A stretch of 64,000 nt of DNA from NCBI RefSeq assembly GCF_003019815.1, contig NZ_CP027773.1, positions 3,669,001 through 3,733,000 of the forward strand, in the 5' to 3' direction. The translations under genes were made by a program, and so were the position numbers. The notes beneath the pieces are model-generated. The model made no database searches and was not told the origin of the DNA. It saw only the letters and a list, made by a program, of their open reading frames with translations. How positions within the stretch are numbered: position 1 is the first letter of the stretch; the number at the start of each line of letters is the position of its first letter. Origin of the DNA: Variovorax sp. PMC12 (GTDB lineage: Bacteria > Pseudomonadota > Gammaproteobacteria > Burkholderiales > Burkholderiaceae_C). Below are positions 24,942-33,890 of the stretch, one piece after another.

Positions 24942-26998
24942 GCCTTCTCGACCTCGACGAGGCAGTCGTAGAAGGTCGGGCCGCGGCCGATGTCGGTCAG
25001 GCGCTGGCTGGTGAGCTCGTTGACGTTGGTGCCGTCCATGCCGAACTTGCGCCACCAGATGCCCATGCCGTGCACCACGCCCTGGCGTGCGCGGCGCGAG
25101 ACTTCGGCGCGGCAGCGGTGCTCTCCGCGCTTGTTGAACACGCGCACCAGCGCGCCGTCCTCGATGCCGCGCGCGGCGGCGTCGGCCTCGTGGATCTCCA
25201 GCAGCGGCTCGACCTCGATGGCGCGCAGGCTCGTCACGTTCACGAAAGTCGAATTGAGGAAGTTGCGCGCCGGCGGCGAGATCATGGCCAGCGGGAACTC
25301 GGTCGAGCTGCCGGCCGGCTCCCAGTTGGGCACGTGGTCGGGCAGGCCGTTCATGCCCATGGCCTCCAGCCGCGCGCTGAAGAATTCGCAGCGGCCCGAC
25401 GGCGTGGGGAACTTGCCCTCGGCAAACGGCGCTTCCGGCAGCTTCAGGCTGGTGAAGCCTTGCGCCAGCAGCTGCGGGAAGTCGATTGCGTTCTCCGCGA
25501 AGGCGGTGCGGCACAGCGTCTCGTCGGAATCTGAAAAGCAGGGTTCGGTGAAGCCCATGCGTTTTGCCAGTTCGCGGAACACCCAGGCGTTGCTGCGGGC
25601 TTCGCCGCGCGGCGCCACGGCCGGGCGGTTCAGCAGCACGTCGGTGTGGCCGTAGCTGCAGTGGATGTCCCAGTGCTCCAGCTGCGTGGTGGCGGGCAGC
25701 AGGTAGTCGGCGTAGTCGGCGGTGTCGGTGCGGAACTGCTCCAGCACCACGGTGAAGAGGTCTTCGCGCGCGAAGCCCGCCGCCACCTTGGCCGATTCGG
25801 GCGCCACCGCCACCGGGTTGCTGTTGTAGACCACGATGGCCTTCACCGAGTTGGCGGTGTCCAGCAGCGCATCGCCGATGGTGCTCATGTTGATGGTGCG
25901 CGGCTTGCGCCCGGCCAGCAGGTCGGGGCGCTGCAGCGCGGCGCGGTCGACCGGGTAATGGCCCGAGCTGCTCAGCAGCAGGCCGCCCGCGCGGTCGCGC
26001 CAGGCGCCCACCAGCGCCGGCAGGCAGGCGATGGCACGGGCCGCGTTGCCGCCGCCGCGCACGCGCTGCATGCCGTAGTTCAGGCGGATCGCGGCCGGCT
26101 TGGTGGTGCCGTAGGCCCTGGCCAGCGAGACGATCTGTTCTTCGGGAATGCCGCAGACTTCGGCCGCGCGCGAGGGCGGCCACTGCAGCGCGCGTTCGCG
26201 CAGCTGCTCCCAGCCCAGCGTGTGGCTGGCGATGTAGTCGTGGTCGAGCCAGTCGTGCACGATCAGCTCGTGCATGAGGGCCAGCGCCAGCGCGGCATCG
26301 GTGCCTGGCAGCAGCGCGATGTGCTCGTCGCACTTGTCGGCGGTTTCGGTCTTGCGCGGGTCGATGCACACCAGCCGGGCGCCGGCGCGCTTGGCGGCCT
26401 GGGCGTGGCGCCAGAAATGCAGGTTGCTGGCGATGGAGTTGCTGCCCCATATCAATATGAGCCTGGCCTCGGCGAAGAACTCGATGCGCATGCCGACCTT
26501 GGCGCCCAGCGTGTAGACCATGGCCTCGCCGCCGGCCATGGAGCAGATGGTGCGGTCCAGCAGGGTGGCGCCCAGCTTGTGGAAGAAGCGCCGGTCCATC
26601 GACTCGCCCTGCACCAGGCCCATGGTGCCCGCATAGCTGTAGGGGACAATACCCTCGGGTTTTCCCTGTAATACTCGAAGATGCGCGGCGATGTCGTCCA
26701 GCGCGGCCTCCCAGCTCACCGGCTCGAACTGCCCGCTGCCCTTGGGTCCGACGCGCTTGAGCGGCTGGACCAGCCGCTCGGCGTGGTCGTTGCGCTCGAT
26801 GTAGCGCGACACCTTGGTGCACAGCACGCCGCCGGTATGCGAATGCGCGGCATTGCCCTGCAGCTTCACGGCCACGCCGTCCTTCACGGTGGTGACGAGC
26901 GCGCAGGTGTCCGGGCAGTCATGGGGGCAGGCCCCCAGCACGGTGGACGTGGCGGGCGGGGGTGCTTCTTCGAGCAGGGAATCCGGTGCGTGGGGCAT
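24938..26998 (-). CDS. Molybdopterin-dependent oxidoreductase with N-terminal [4Fe-4S] cluster
   Basis: A 686-residue DMSO-reductase-family enzyme. Cysteines 24, 28, 32 and 60 (CPHDCPDTC, then GGVLC) would hold one [4Fe-4S] cluster, as in formate-dehydrogenase-like proteins. The molybdopterin domains follow (MAGGEAMVYTLG, IWGSNS, CIDPRKTETAD) and the C-terminal beta-barrel domain ends near SQRLTDIGRGPTFYDC. No twin-arginine or other signal is seen, so it is cytoplasmic. No membrane or electron-transfer subunit is next to it. The substrate is unknown. Confidence 0.88.
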   Translation of the reverse strand: MPHAPDSLLEEAPPPATSTVLGACPHDCPDTCALVTTVKDGVAVKLQGNAAHSHTGGVLCTKVSRYIERNDHAERLVQPLKRVGPKGSGQFEPVSWEAALDDIAAHLRVLQGKPEGIVPYSYAGTMGLVQGESMDRRFFHKLGATLLDRTICSMAGGEAMVYTLGAKVGMRIEFFAEARLILIWGSNSIASNLHFWRHAQAAKRAGARLVCIDPRKTETADKCDEHIALLPGTDAALALALMHELIVHDWLDHDYIASHTLGWEQLRERALQWPPSRAAEVCGIPEEQIVSLARAYGTTKPAAIRLNYGMQRVRGGGNAARAIACLPALVGAWRDRAGGLLLSSSGHYPVDRAALQRPDLLAGRKPRTINMSTIGDALLDTANSVKAIVVYNSNPVAVAPESAKVAAGFAREDLFTVVLEQFRTDTADYADYLLPATTQLEHWDIHCSYGHTDVLLNRPAVAPRGEARSNAWVFRELAKRMGFTEPCFSDSDETLCRTAFAENAIDFPQLLAQGFTSLKLPEAPFAEGKFPTPSGRCEFFSARLEAMGMNGLPDHVPNWEPAGSSTEFPLAMISPPARNFLNSTFVNVTSLRAIEVEPLLEIHEADAAARGIEDGALVRVFNKRGEHRCRAEVSRRARQGVVHGMGIWWRKFGMDGTNVNELTSQRLTDIGRGPTFYDCLVEVEKA

Positions 26999-27049
26999 CG
27001 GGCAAGTCTAATTTGTGCGCAAGTCAGAGCGCGGGAACGGGTTTTCAAC

Positions 27050-28180
27050 ATGACGATGAATCGACGACATTTTTCGCTGGCCGCCGGCGCGGCCGCCACG
27101 CTGGGCGGCTTCGGCATCGCCCGGGCACAGGGTGACACGCCGCTGGTGCTGGGCCAGTCGGCGCCGTTCAGCGGGCCGTCCGCCCAACTGGGCATCCAGT
27201 TCAACCAGGGCGCCAAGCTGTTCCTGGACCAGTACAACGCCCAGCCGGGCCGCCGCAACCTGGTCATCAAGAACCTCGACGACGGCTACGAGCCCGACCG
27301 CTGCGCCGCCAACACGCAGAAGTTCATCGAGGAAGACGTGTTCGCCCTGTTCGGCTACGTCGGCACGCCCACCAGCCTGGCGGCGCTGCCGCTGGCGGTG
27401 AAGGACAAGGTGCCCTTCGTGGCCCCCTTCACCGGCGCGATGTCGCTGCGCGAGCCGTTCCAGAAGAACGTGTTCCACCTGCGCGCCTCGTACAACGACG
27501 AGACGGCGCTCATGGTGAAGCAGCTCACCCACCTGGGCCTGAAGAAGATCGCGGTCTTCTACCAGAACGACGCCTACGGCAAGGCCGGGCTCGACGGCGT
27601 GACGCTGGCGCTCGGCGAGCAGCAGCTCAAGCCGGTCGCACTGGCCACCGTGGAGCGCAACTCGGCCGACGTGGCCCAGGCCGTGAAGAAGATCGTGGCG
27701 GCGCGGCCCGACGCCGTGGTGCAGGTGGGCGCGTACAAGGCCTGCGCGACCTTCATCCGCGAAGCGCGCAAGGCGGGCTACGGCGGCACCTTCTTCAACA
27801 TGTCCTTCGTGGGCACGCAGGCGCTGGCGGACGAACTGGGCAAGGACGCGGCCGGCGTGATGATCACCCAGGTGGTGCCCTCGCCCTACAACCAGGCCAA
27901 TGCGCTGGCACGCGAGTTCGCCGAAGCGGTGCGCAAGGCCGGCAACGGCGCGAGCGCCAACTTCTCGAGCATGGAAGGCTACCTGGCCGCGAAGGTGCTG
28001 GTCGAGGGCCTGCGCAAGGCGCCGGGCAAGCCTGCGCACGAGAGTCTCATTGCAGGGCTGGAGAGCATCGACCGCCAGCAGTTCGGCGGGTTCGAGGTGT
28101 CGTTCTCCTCGAAGAACCACGTGGCCTCGAAGTTCGTCGAACTGTCGATGCTGACCGGAGACGGCCGGGTCAGGACCTGA
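27050..28180 (+). CDS. ABC transporter substrate-binding protein, Liv/amide type, Tat-exported
   Basis: A 376-residue periplasmic binding protein starting at 27050. The N-terminus MTMNRRHFSLAAGAAATL has a twin-arginine-like signal (N-R-R-H-F) and cleavage near ARAQG. The mature domain is the type I periplasmic-binding fold (LVLGQSAPFSGPSAQLG). It is divergent from the molybdoenzyme by 51 bp and has no permease genes nearby, so it is an orphan binding protein. It might serve the liv transporter at 3374-6806 or one outside the window. Its stop overlaps the convergent peptidase gene by 11 bp. Confidence 0.85.
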   Translation: MTMNRRHFSLAAGAAATLGGFGIARAQGDTPLVLGQSAPFSGPSAQLGIQFNQGAKLFLDQYNAQPGRRNLVIKNLDDGYEPDRCAANTQKFIEEDVFALFGYVGTPTSLAALPLAVKDKVPFVAPFTGAMSLREPFQKNVFHLRASYNDETALMVKQLTHLGLKKIAVFYQNDAYGKAGLDGVTLALGEQQLKPVALATVERNSADVAQAVKKIVAARPDAVVQVGAYKACATFIREARKAGYGGTFFNMSFVGTQALADELGKDAAGVMITQVVPSPYNQANALAREFAEAVRKAGNGASANFSSMEGYLAAKVLVEGLRKAPGKPAHESLIAGLESIDRQQFGGFEVSFSSKNHVASKFVELSMLTGDGRVRT

Positions 28181-29264
28181 GGCCGTCCACCGCCTGGAAC
28201 ATCGCCTGGCGGGCCTGGCTGACGATCTGTCCGCGCCAGGCATCGGTGTCGGTATAGAAAGCTTCCACCATGCGCGCGCGGATGCTGTCCGCCAGGTCGG
28301 CCGGCGCCTCCGGGTGCTTGTGCAGCCAGTGGTCGGCGCGCAGCGCGCCGGTCACTTCCAGGATCGGCAGCGTGCCGTACTCGAGCGCGATGCCGGTGTA
28401 CTCGGCCTGCGGGCACTCTTCATACATGGCGTCCCACATCAGCCCGCGCAGCAATGCGGAGGTCGACGACCCGTCGTAGATCGATGTGACCGGCGCGGCC
28501 GGCGTGCCCCACCACGCATTGGCGCGGGCGTAGGCGACCTTGTCGTCGCGGCAGGCGAAGATGCGCTCGCCGAGGCCGTTCGGGCCCAGGCCCGTGTGCA
28601 GGTCGATCCAGGCCACGCGCCGGGCCTTGCCCGCATGCCGCTTGAGCACGCCGCGGATGGTCTTGTTGCTCCAGGTCGGCGCCTTGCCGCCGAAGAACAG
28701 GCCGTCGTCGAACTGGTACTGGCCGCTGGTGACGGCCGCCTGGTAGGCGGTGGCGCCGTGCTTCTCGATCCACCTGGCCACGGCCGCCTGGTTCTCCGGC
28801 GTGGGCGGCCAGGTGGCGGGCAGCAGCAGTTCGTGCAGCTTGGCGTAGGGCTCGTTGACCGGCACCGGCTTCGAGAAGTCGATGAAGTTGCGGTTCAGGT
28901 CGACGTTCTCGTGCGTGACGCGCCGGCCGTACGAAAAGCCGTGCGGGTTGAGCGCATGCACGTACAGCACCGCCACGCCCTGCGCCTTGGCTTTCTCGCG
29001 CCATTCGGCGTCGTGCAGCGCGAACACCTGCACGCCGCTGCCGCAGTGGCCTTCCACGCCATGGCAGGCGCTGGTGACGATCAGCAGATGCTCGGCATCG
29101 GCATTGCCGTCGAGCGCCACGTCCATCGACAGCTCCTCGCCGTCGCGCCCCTTGAGCGGATGCGCATGCGGCTCGACCGTGAGGCCGGCGCTCACGCAGG
29201 CCTGCAGGAACTTCTGGCGCGCCTGCGCGTAGCGCGGCGAAAAGGCTTCGGGAATGGCGATCAT
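28170..29264 (-). CDS. DUF2817 M14-type metallopeptidase
   Basis: A 364-residue cytoplasmic protein of the DUF2817 group, related to zinc carboxypeptidases. The zinc site HGVEGHCG (about residue 70) and the downstream DLHTGLG fit a M14-like fold. The member set is large but poorly characterised; aminoacyl-hydrolase activity is likely. Its start lies 7 bp after the stop of the M20 gene, so the two hydrolases form a unit. Substrate unknown. Confidence 0.82.
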   Translation of the reverse strand: MIAIPEAFSPRYAQARQKFLQACVSAGLTVEPHAHPLKGRDGEELSMDVALDGNADAEHLLIVTSACHGVEGHCGSGVQVFALHDAEWREKAKAQGVAVLYVHALNPHGFSYGRRVTHENVDLNRNFIDFSKPVPVNEPYAKLHELLLPATWPPTPENQAAVARWIEKHGATAYQAAVTSGQYQFDDGLFFGGKAPTWSNKTIRGVLKRHAGKARRVAWIDLHTGLGPNGLGERIFACRDDKVAYARANAWWGTPAAPVTSIYDGSSTSALLRGLMWDAMYEECPQAEYTGIALEYGTLPILEVTGALRADHWLHKHPEAPADLADSIRARMVEAFYTDTDAWRGQIVSQARQAMFQAVDGLRS

Positions 29265-29271
29265 CGGGCGG

Positions 29272-30474
29272 TCACTCCGCGGCGGCGCCGGGCCTGAGGA
29301 ACTGCTCGGCGATCTGCACCCAGCAGGTGGCGCCCAGCGGAATCAGATCGTCGTTGAAGTCGTAGCTCGCGTTGTGCAGCGTGCACGGGCCTTCGCCGTG
29401 GTGCACGTCGCGGTGCGCGCCGTCGCCGTTGCCGATGAAGGCATAGGCGCCGGGCTTGGCCTGCAGCATGAAGGCGAAGTCTTCCGATGTCATGGCCGGT
29501 TCCTGCTTCAGCACGTTCTCGGGCCCGACGATGCCGCCCATCACGCGGCGCGCGAAGTCGGCCTCGGCCTCGGTGTTGACGGTGGGCGGGTAGTAGCGCT
29601 CGAAGCGGAACTCGCAGGTGGCGTCGTGCGCGGCGCAGATGTTGTCGGCGATCTGCTTCATCTTCGCCTCGATCAGGTCCAGCACCTCCAGCGAGAAGGT
29701 GCGCACCGTGCCCGACAGCTCGCAGTTGTCGGGGATCACGTTGTTGGCTTCGCCGGCATGGATGGTGGTGACCGAGATCACGGCCGAATCGGTCGGCTTC
29801 ATCTTGCGCGTGAGGATGGTCTGGAAGGCCTGCACGATCTCGCAGGCAATCGGCACCGGGTCGATGCCGGTCTGCGGCAGCGCCGCATGGCCGCCCTTGC
29901 CGACCACGTTGACGAAGAACTTGTTGCCCGACGCCATCACCGGCCCGGGGCTCACCGCGAACTGGCCGGCCTTCATGCCGGGCCAGTTGTGCATGCCGAA
30001 GACGGCATCCATGGGGAACTGCTCGAACAGCCCTTCCTTGATCATTTCGCGGGCACCGCCGCCGCCCTCTTCCGCCGGCTGGAAGATCAGGTACACGGTG
30101 CCGTCGAAGTTGCGGTTCTTCGCCAGGTGCTGCGCGGCCGCCAGCAGCATGGCGGTGTGGCCGTCGTGGCCGCAGGCGTGCATCTTTCCGTGGTGCTTGC
30201 TGGCGTGGGCGAAGGTGTTGAGCTCGGTGACGGGCAGCGCGTCCATGTCGGCGCGCAGGCCGACGGCGCGGCTGCTGGTGCCGTTCCTGACGATGCCCAC
30301 CACCCCGGTGGTGCCGAGCCCCCGGTGGATGGGAATGCCCCATTCGGTGAGCTTGCCTGCCACCACGTCGGCGGTGCGGACTTCTTCGAAGCAGAGTTCG
30401 GGATGGGCGTGGAGGTCACGTCGCACGGCGGCGATGCCAGCCGCCTGCGTGACGAGCGAATCGATGAGTTTCAT
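29272..30474 (-). CDS. M20 family amidohydrolase (hippurate hydrolase/aminoacylase-like)
   Basis: A 400-residue enzyme of the M20D amidohydrolase group, the standard size. The metal-binding residues lie in HACGHDGHTAMLL (about residue 100) and the EEGGGG block (about 135), plus a His near the C-terminus (TSEDFAFM segment). Such enzymes cleave N-acyl amino acids. It is followed closely by the DUF2817 gene, suggesting sequential hydrolysis of acylated amino acids or peptides. It has no signal peptide. Confidence 0.9.
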   Translation of the reverse strand: MKLIDSLVTQAAGIAAVRRDLHAHPELCFEEVRTADVVAGKLTEWGIPIHRGLGTTGVVGIVRNGTSSRAVGLRADMDALPVTELNTFAHASKHHGKMHACGHDGHTAMLLAAAQHLAKNRNFDGTVYLIFQPAEEGGGGAREMIKEGLFEQFPMDAVFGMHNWPGMKAGQFAVSPGPVMASGNKFFVNVVGKGGHAALPQTGIDPVPIACEIVQAFQTILTRKMKPTDSAVISVTTIHAGEANNVIPDNCELSGTVRTFSLEVLDLIEAKMKQIADNICAAHDATCEFRFERYYPPTVNTEAEADFARRVMGGIVGPENVLKQEPAMTSEDFAFMLQAKPGAYAFIGNGDGAHRDVHHGEGPCTLHNASYDFNDDLIPLGATCWVQIAEQFLRPGAAAE

Positions 30475-30555
30475 GGCGTGGAGGTCTCAAAATGCCAGTC
30501 TATACAGTCTGCCCGCCCGGGGCACCGCGTAGATACACGCAGCCCGCGCACCCGC

Positions 30556-31077
30556 TCAGTGCGCGGCATGCCAGAAGCCCCGGTGCGGTGCGGCCGCCTC
30601 GTCCTCGAGCAGCGGGCCGACCACCTCGACCTTGTGCTGCCCGCGCACGAACACCTCGCGGCAGGGCAGCGAGAAGGTCGGGTTCTCGGGGTGATCGCCG
30701 GTCAGGCCCAGCAGCGTGTGTTCCGACAGCGCATAGACCACGCGGCCGATGTTTGTCCAGTAGATGGCGCCCGCGCACATGCAGCAGGGCTCGGCGCTGG
30801 TGAACAGCGTGCAGCGCGCCAGTTGCTCGGGCGTGAGCAGCCGCGCGGCCTGCGCGGCGGCCACCAGCTCGGCGTGCTGGGTGGGGTCGCCCTCGGGCGG
30901 CATGGAGTTGTTGCCGGCGCTGGCGACGACCTCGCCGTGTTCGTCGGCCACCAGCGCGGCGAAGGGATGGCGACCGCGCGCCTTCGATTCGTCCGACAGG
31001 CGGATAGCCATGCGCAGCAGTTCGAGGTCGCGCGCGGAGAGCTCGGCCGGCGTGGCGGGATTTGCGTGAGCGTTCAT
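30556..31077 (-). CDS. Nucleoside/tRNA adenosine-like deaminase
   Basis: A 173-residue cytidine-deaminase-superfamily enzyme starting at the ATG at 31077. The zinc motif is HAELVAAAQ (about residue 70) with PCCMCAGAI (about residue 100), the TadA/guanine-deaminase form. The middle QHAELVA and VYALSEHTL suggest a nucleoside or base deaminase rather than TadA itself, but substrate cannot be resolved. It is divergent from the ArgE-like gene. The frame is open upstream for more than 2 kb, but the ATG at 31077 gives the proper family length. Confidence 0.87.
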   Translation of the reverse strand: MNAHANPATPAELSARDLELLRMAIRLSDESKARGRHPFAALVADEHGEVVASAGNNSMPPEGDPTQHAELVAAAQAARLLTPEQLARCTLFTSAEPCCMCAGAIYWTNIGRVVYALSEHTLLGLTGDHPENPTFSLPCREVFVRGQHKVEVVGPLLEDEAAAPHRGFWHAAH

Positions 31078-31209
31078 GGAAATGTTCGGGATAAAAAAGG
31101 AGGCGGGACGCCCCGGATCGATGCACCACAAGCGTGGCAGATCATCGCCGAGCACCCGGCGGCATGGCCACGTGCACGCATCGTGCCGACTTCCGGGAGA
31201 ATGCGGCGC

Positions 31210-32376
31210 ATGCTCCACACGCTTTCCCCCCAAAGCCTCCTGCTGGCCCAGACCCTGGTGCGCATGAACACCGTCAGTGCCAACAGCAACCTCGACCTGA
31301 TCGACTTCGCGCAGAGCCACCTGAAGGCCCTGGGCGTGCAAAGCCGCATCACCTACAACGCCGAGCGCACCAAGGCCAACCTGTTCGCCACGCTGGGCGA
31401 AGGCAAGCCGGCCGGCGTCATCGTCTCGGGCCATACCGACACGGTGCCCTGGGACGGGCAGGACTGGAGCGTCGACCCGCTCTCGGCCGTCGTGCAGAAC
31501 GAGCGCCTCTACGGGCGCGGCTCGGCCGACATGAAGAGCTTCATCGCCATCGCGCTGGCCAATGCCCATCGCTTCCTCGAAAGCGATTCGCCCTTCGCGG
31601 TGCACTTCGCGTTCAGCTATGAGGAAGAGATCGGCTGCTTCGGCGTGAAGGAACTGATCGCCGACATGCGCGACGCCGGCATCAAGCCGCTGGCCTGCAT
31701 CGTGGGGGAGCCCACCAGCATGGTGCCGGCCATCGCGCACAAGGGCGTGTACCGCTACAAGTGCTGCGTGCGCGGCAAGGAGGCGCACTCGTCGCTCACG
31801 CCGAAGTCGGTCAACGCCATCGAGATGGCGGCGCGCGTGATCGGCAAGGTGCGCGACATGGCGGAGGACTTCGAGCGCAACGAACCGCGCTACGAGGGCT
31901 TCGACGTGCCCTTCAGCACCGCCAGCGTGGGCCAGTTCCATGGCGGCATCGCCGACAACGTGGTGCCGCGCGACGCGGAGTTCCGCTACGAGTTCCGCGA
32001 CCTGCCCACAGCCGACGCCGGGCAGATGCAGGCCAAGGTGGTGGCCTATGCGGGCAGCCTGGAGCCCGCCATGAAGAAGGTGGCGCCCGACGCGGGCTTC
32101 AGCTTCGAGACGATCTGCGAGATTCCGAGTTTCCTGGGCGCGGCGGACAACCCGGTCACGAAGCTGGCGCAGCGCCTGTCGGGCGAAGAAGGCACCACGC
32201 TGGTGGCTTTCGGCACCGAGGCGGGCCTGTTCAAGAACGCCGGCATTCCCACGGTGGTGTGCGGGCCGGGCAGCATCGAGCAGGCGCACCAGCCGGACGA
32301 GTTCGTGAGCCTGGAGCAGCTCGCGCGCTGCGAGCTGTTCATGGAGCGGCTGGCTTCTTCTCCTGCCATCGGCTGA
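31210..32376 (+). CDS. argE: Acetylornithine deacetylase-like M20 peptidase
   Basis: A 388-residue ArgE-like enzyme that releases acetate from N-acetylornithine in arginine synthesis, or acts on a related N-acyl amino acid. The metal ligands are in SGHTDTVPW (about residue 75), DMKSF and EEEIGCFG (about 140), plus a His near the C-terminus (PGSIEQAHQPDEF). The ATG at 31210 (MLHTLSPQS) sits 9 bp after GGGAGA, a sensible Shine-Dalgarno distance; the ATG at 31201 touches it and is less likely. It is divergent from the deaminase. Confidence 0.85.
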   Translation: MLHTLSPQSLLLAQTLVRMNTVSANSNLDLIDFAQSHLKALGVQSRITYNAERTKANLFATLGEGKPAGVIVSGHTDTVPWDGQDWSVDPLSAVVQNERLYGRGSADMKSFIAIALANAHRFLESDSPFAVHFAFSYEEEIGCFGVKELIADMRDAGIKPLACIVGEPTSMVPAIAHKGVYRYKCCVRGKEAHSSLTPKSVNAIEMAARVIGKVRDMAEDFERNEPRYEGFDVPFSTASVGQFHGGIADNVVPRDAEFRYEFRDLPTADAGQMQAKVVAYAGSLEPAMKKVAPDAGFSFETICEIPSFLGAADNPVTKLAQRLSGEEGTTLVAFGTEAGLFKNAGIPTVVCGPGSIEQAHQPDEFVSLEQLARCELFMERLASSPAIG

Positions 32377-32526
32377 CGTGTGTCGGGTGGGGACCGTCGT
32401 TTTTCGGGGCGCGCTCACGCCGACGGGGGACATTCGCGGAGGGGAGCACCCGGCGCCCTGCGCGCACACCCCGAACCAAACCAACACGGCCCTCAATTGA
32501 AAGAACAAAGCAACGGCCTGCAGCAA

Positions 32527-33750
32527 ATGAAGCGCATGGCACTGGGCCTGCTGTGCGGCGCCGCCGTGCTCTATGCGGTAGCCAGCGTGCTGCATGCGCA
32601 GCACCCCGCCTGGGGCTACGTCGCCGCGTTCGCCGAGGCCGCGATGGTCGGCGCCATCGCCGACTGGTTCGCGGTGGTGGCGCTGTTCCGCCATCCGCTG
32701 GGCCTGCCGATACCGCACACGGCCATCATCCCCAGCAACAAGGACCGCATCGGCGCCAAGCTCGCCGGTTTCATCTGCGACAACTTCCTGAGCACCGCGC
32801 AGGTGCTGGGCAAGCTGAGGGAATTCGACACGGCCGGCCGCATCGCCGGCTGGCTGGCCCGGCCCGAGAGCGGCCGGAAACTCGGCGAATGGGGCGTGGC
32901 CGCCACGCGCTACGGGCTCACCGCATTCGACGACGAACGGGTGCGCGACTTCATGGGCCGCGCCGCCGCCGCCGGCCTCGCGAAAATCGACCTTTCCCGC
33001 CTCACCGGCCAGGCGCTCGATGCGCTCACCGCGGGCGGGCGCCACCAGGCGCTGCTCGACGACGTGTTGCAGCAGGTGGCCGGCCTGCTCGAAGGCGAGG
33101 AGGTGCAGGCGCACATCACCGAAGCCATTGCGCGCGAGATCAAGACGCTGCGCTACGTGGGCCTCGACCAGGTGGCCGCCAAGCTGGCCACGCGCAAGAT
33201 CGTGGCGGCCGTGGCGCACACCATCGGCGAACTGGCGGCCGAGCCCGACCACCCGATGCGCCGGCGCTTCGACCACTTCGTCGACGACTTCGTGGTGCGC
33301 CTGAAGCTCGACCCCGAATTCCAGCAGCGCGGCGAGCAGATCCGCGCCGAACTCATCGCGCACCCGGCCCTCGGCGACTACCTGCACGGGCTTTGGGGCG
33401 AACTGCTCGCATGGCTGCACGACGACCTGGGGCGCGGCGACTCGACCATCGGCCAGCGCATCGCCTCGATGGCGGGTGCGCTGGGCACCCGGCTGCAGGG
33501 CGACGAAGCCATCCGCCGCTGGATCAACGAGCAGATCGAGGCCGCCGCGCCGCTGGCCATCGAGCGCTACCGCGAGGACATCCGCCGCTACATCGAGCAG
33601 CGCGTGGGCGAGTGGAACGCGCAGGAGATGACGGTGGAACTGGAGCGCCACATCGGGCGCGACCTGCAGTTCATCCGCATCAACGGCACGCTGGTGGGCG
33701 GGCTGGTGGGGCTGCTGATCCACACCGTCACGCAGCTGCTGCGCGGCTAG
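32527..33750 (+). CDS. DUF445 family membrane protein
   Basis: A 407-residue protein from the ATG at 32527 (MKRMALG). Residues 3-50 hold one or two membrane helices; the middle is a long helical cytoplasmic or periplasmic part with the family lines ADWFAVVALFRHPLGLPIPHTAII and NKDRIG; the C-terminus returns to a hydrophobic helix (GGLVGLLIHTVTQLLRG). This is the DUF445 (YtiP/YheB-like) architecture. Function is unknown. A TTG start at 32497 with ten extra residues cannot be excluded. Confidence 0.82.
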   Translation: MKRMALGLLCGAAVLYAVASVLHAQHPAWGYVAAFAEAAMVGAIADWFAVVALFRHPLGLPIPHTAIIPSNKDRIGAKLAGFICDNFLSTAQVLGKLREFDTAGRIAGWLARPESGRKLGEWGVAATRYGLTAFDDERVRDFMGRAAAAGLAKIDLSRLTGQALDALTAGGRHQALLDDVLQQVAGLLEGEEVQAHITEAIAREIKTLRYVGLDQVAAKLATRKIVAAVAHTIGELAAEPDHPMRRRFDHFVDDFVVRLKLDPEFQQRGEQIRAELIAHPALGDYLHGLWGELLAWLHDDLGRGDSTIGQRIASMAGALGTRLQGDEAIRRWINEQIEAAAPLAIERYREDIRRYIEQRVGEWNAQEMTVELERHIGRDLQFIRINGTLVGGLVGLLIHTVTQLLRG

Positions 33751-33890
33751 GCCGCGGCTGAATGGCGGCTGAAGCCCGCGGGTAATCCACAGCAAACGAA
33801 AGTCCGCATCCTGTCCCTGGCGCGACGCCGTGGACACGTTCGGCTCCTAGACTGTTTCGCGAATACAGAAACAGAAGAGGAGAAGAACCC

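Noticed and set aside
30556..33837. Long leftward frame including the deaminase
   Set aside because: Only the last 173 codons match a family; the rest is antisense to the ArgE-like and DUF445 genes, so the start at 31077 was chosen.
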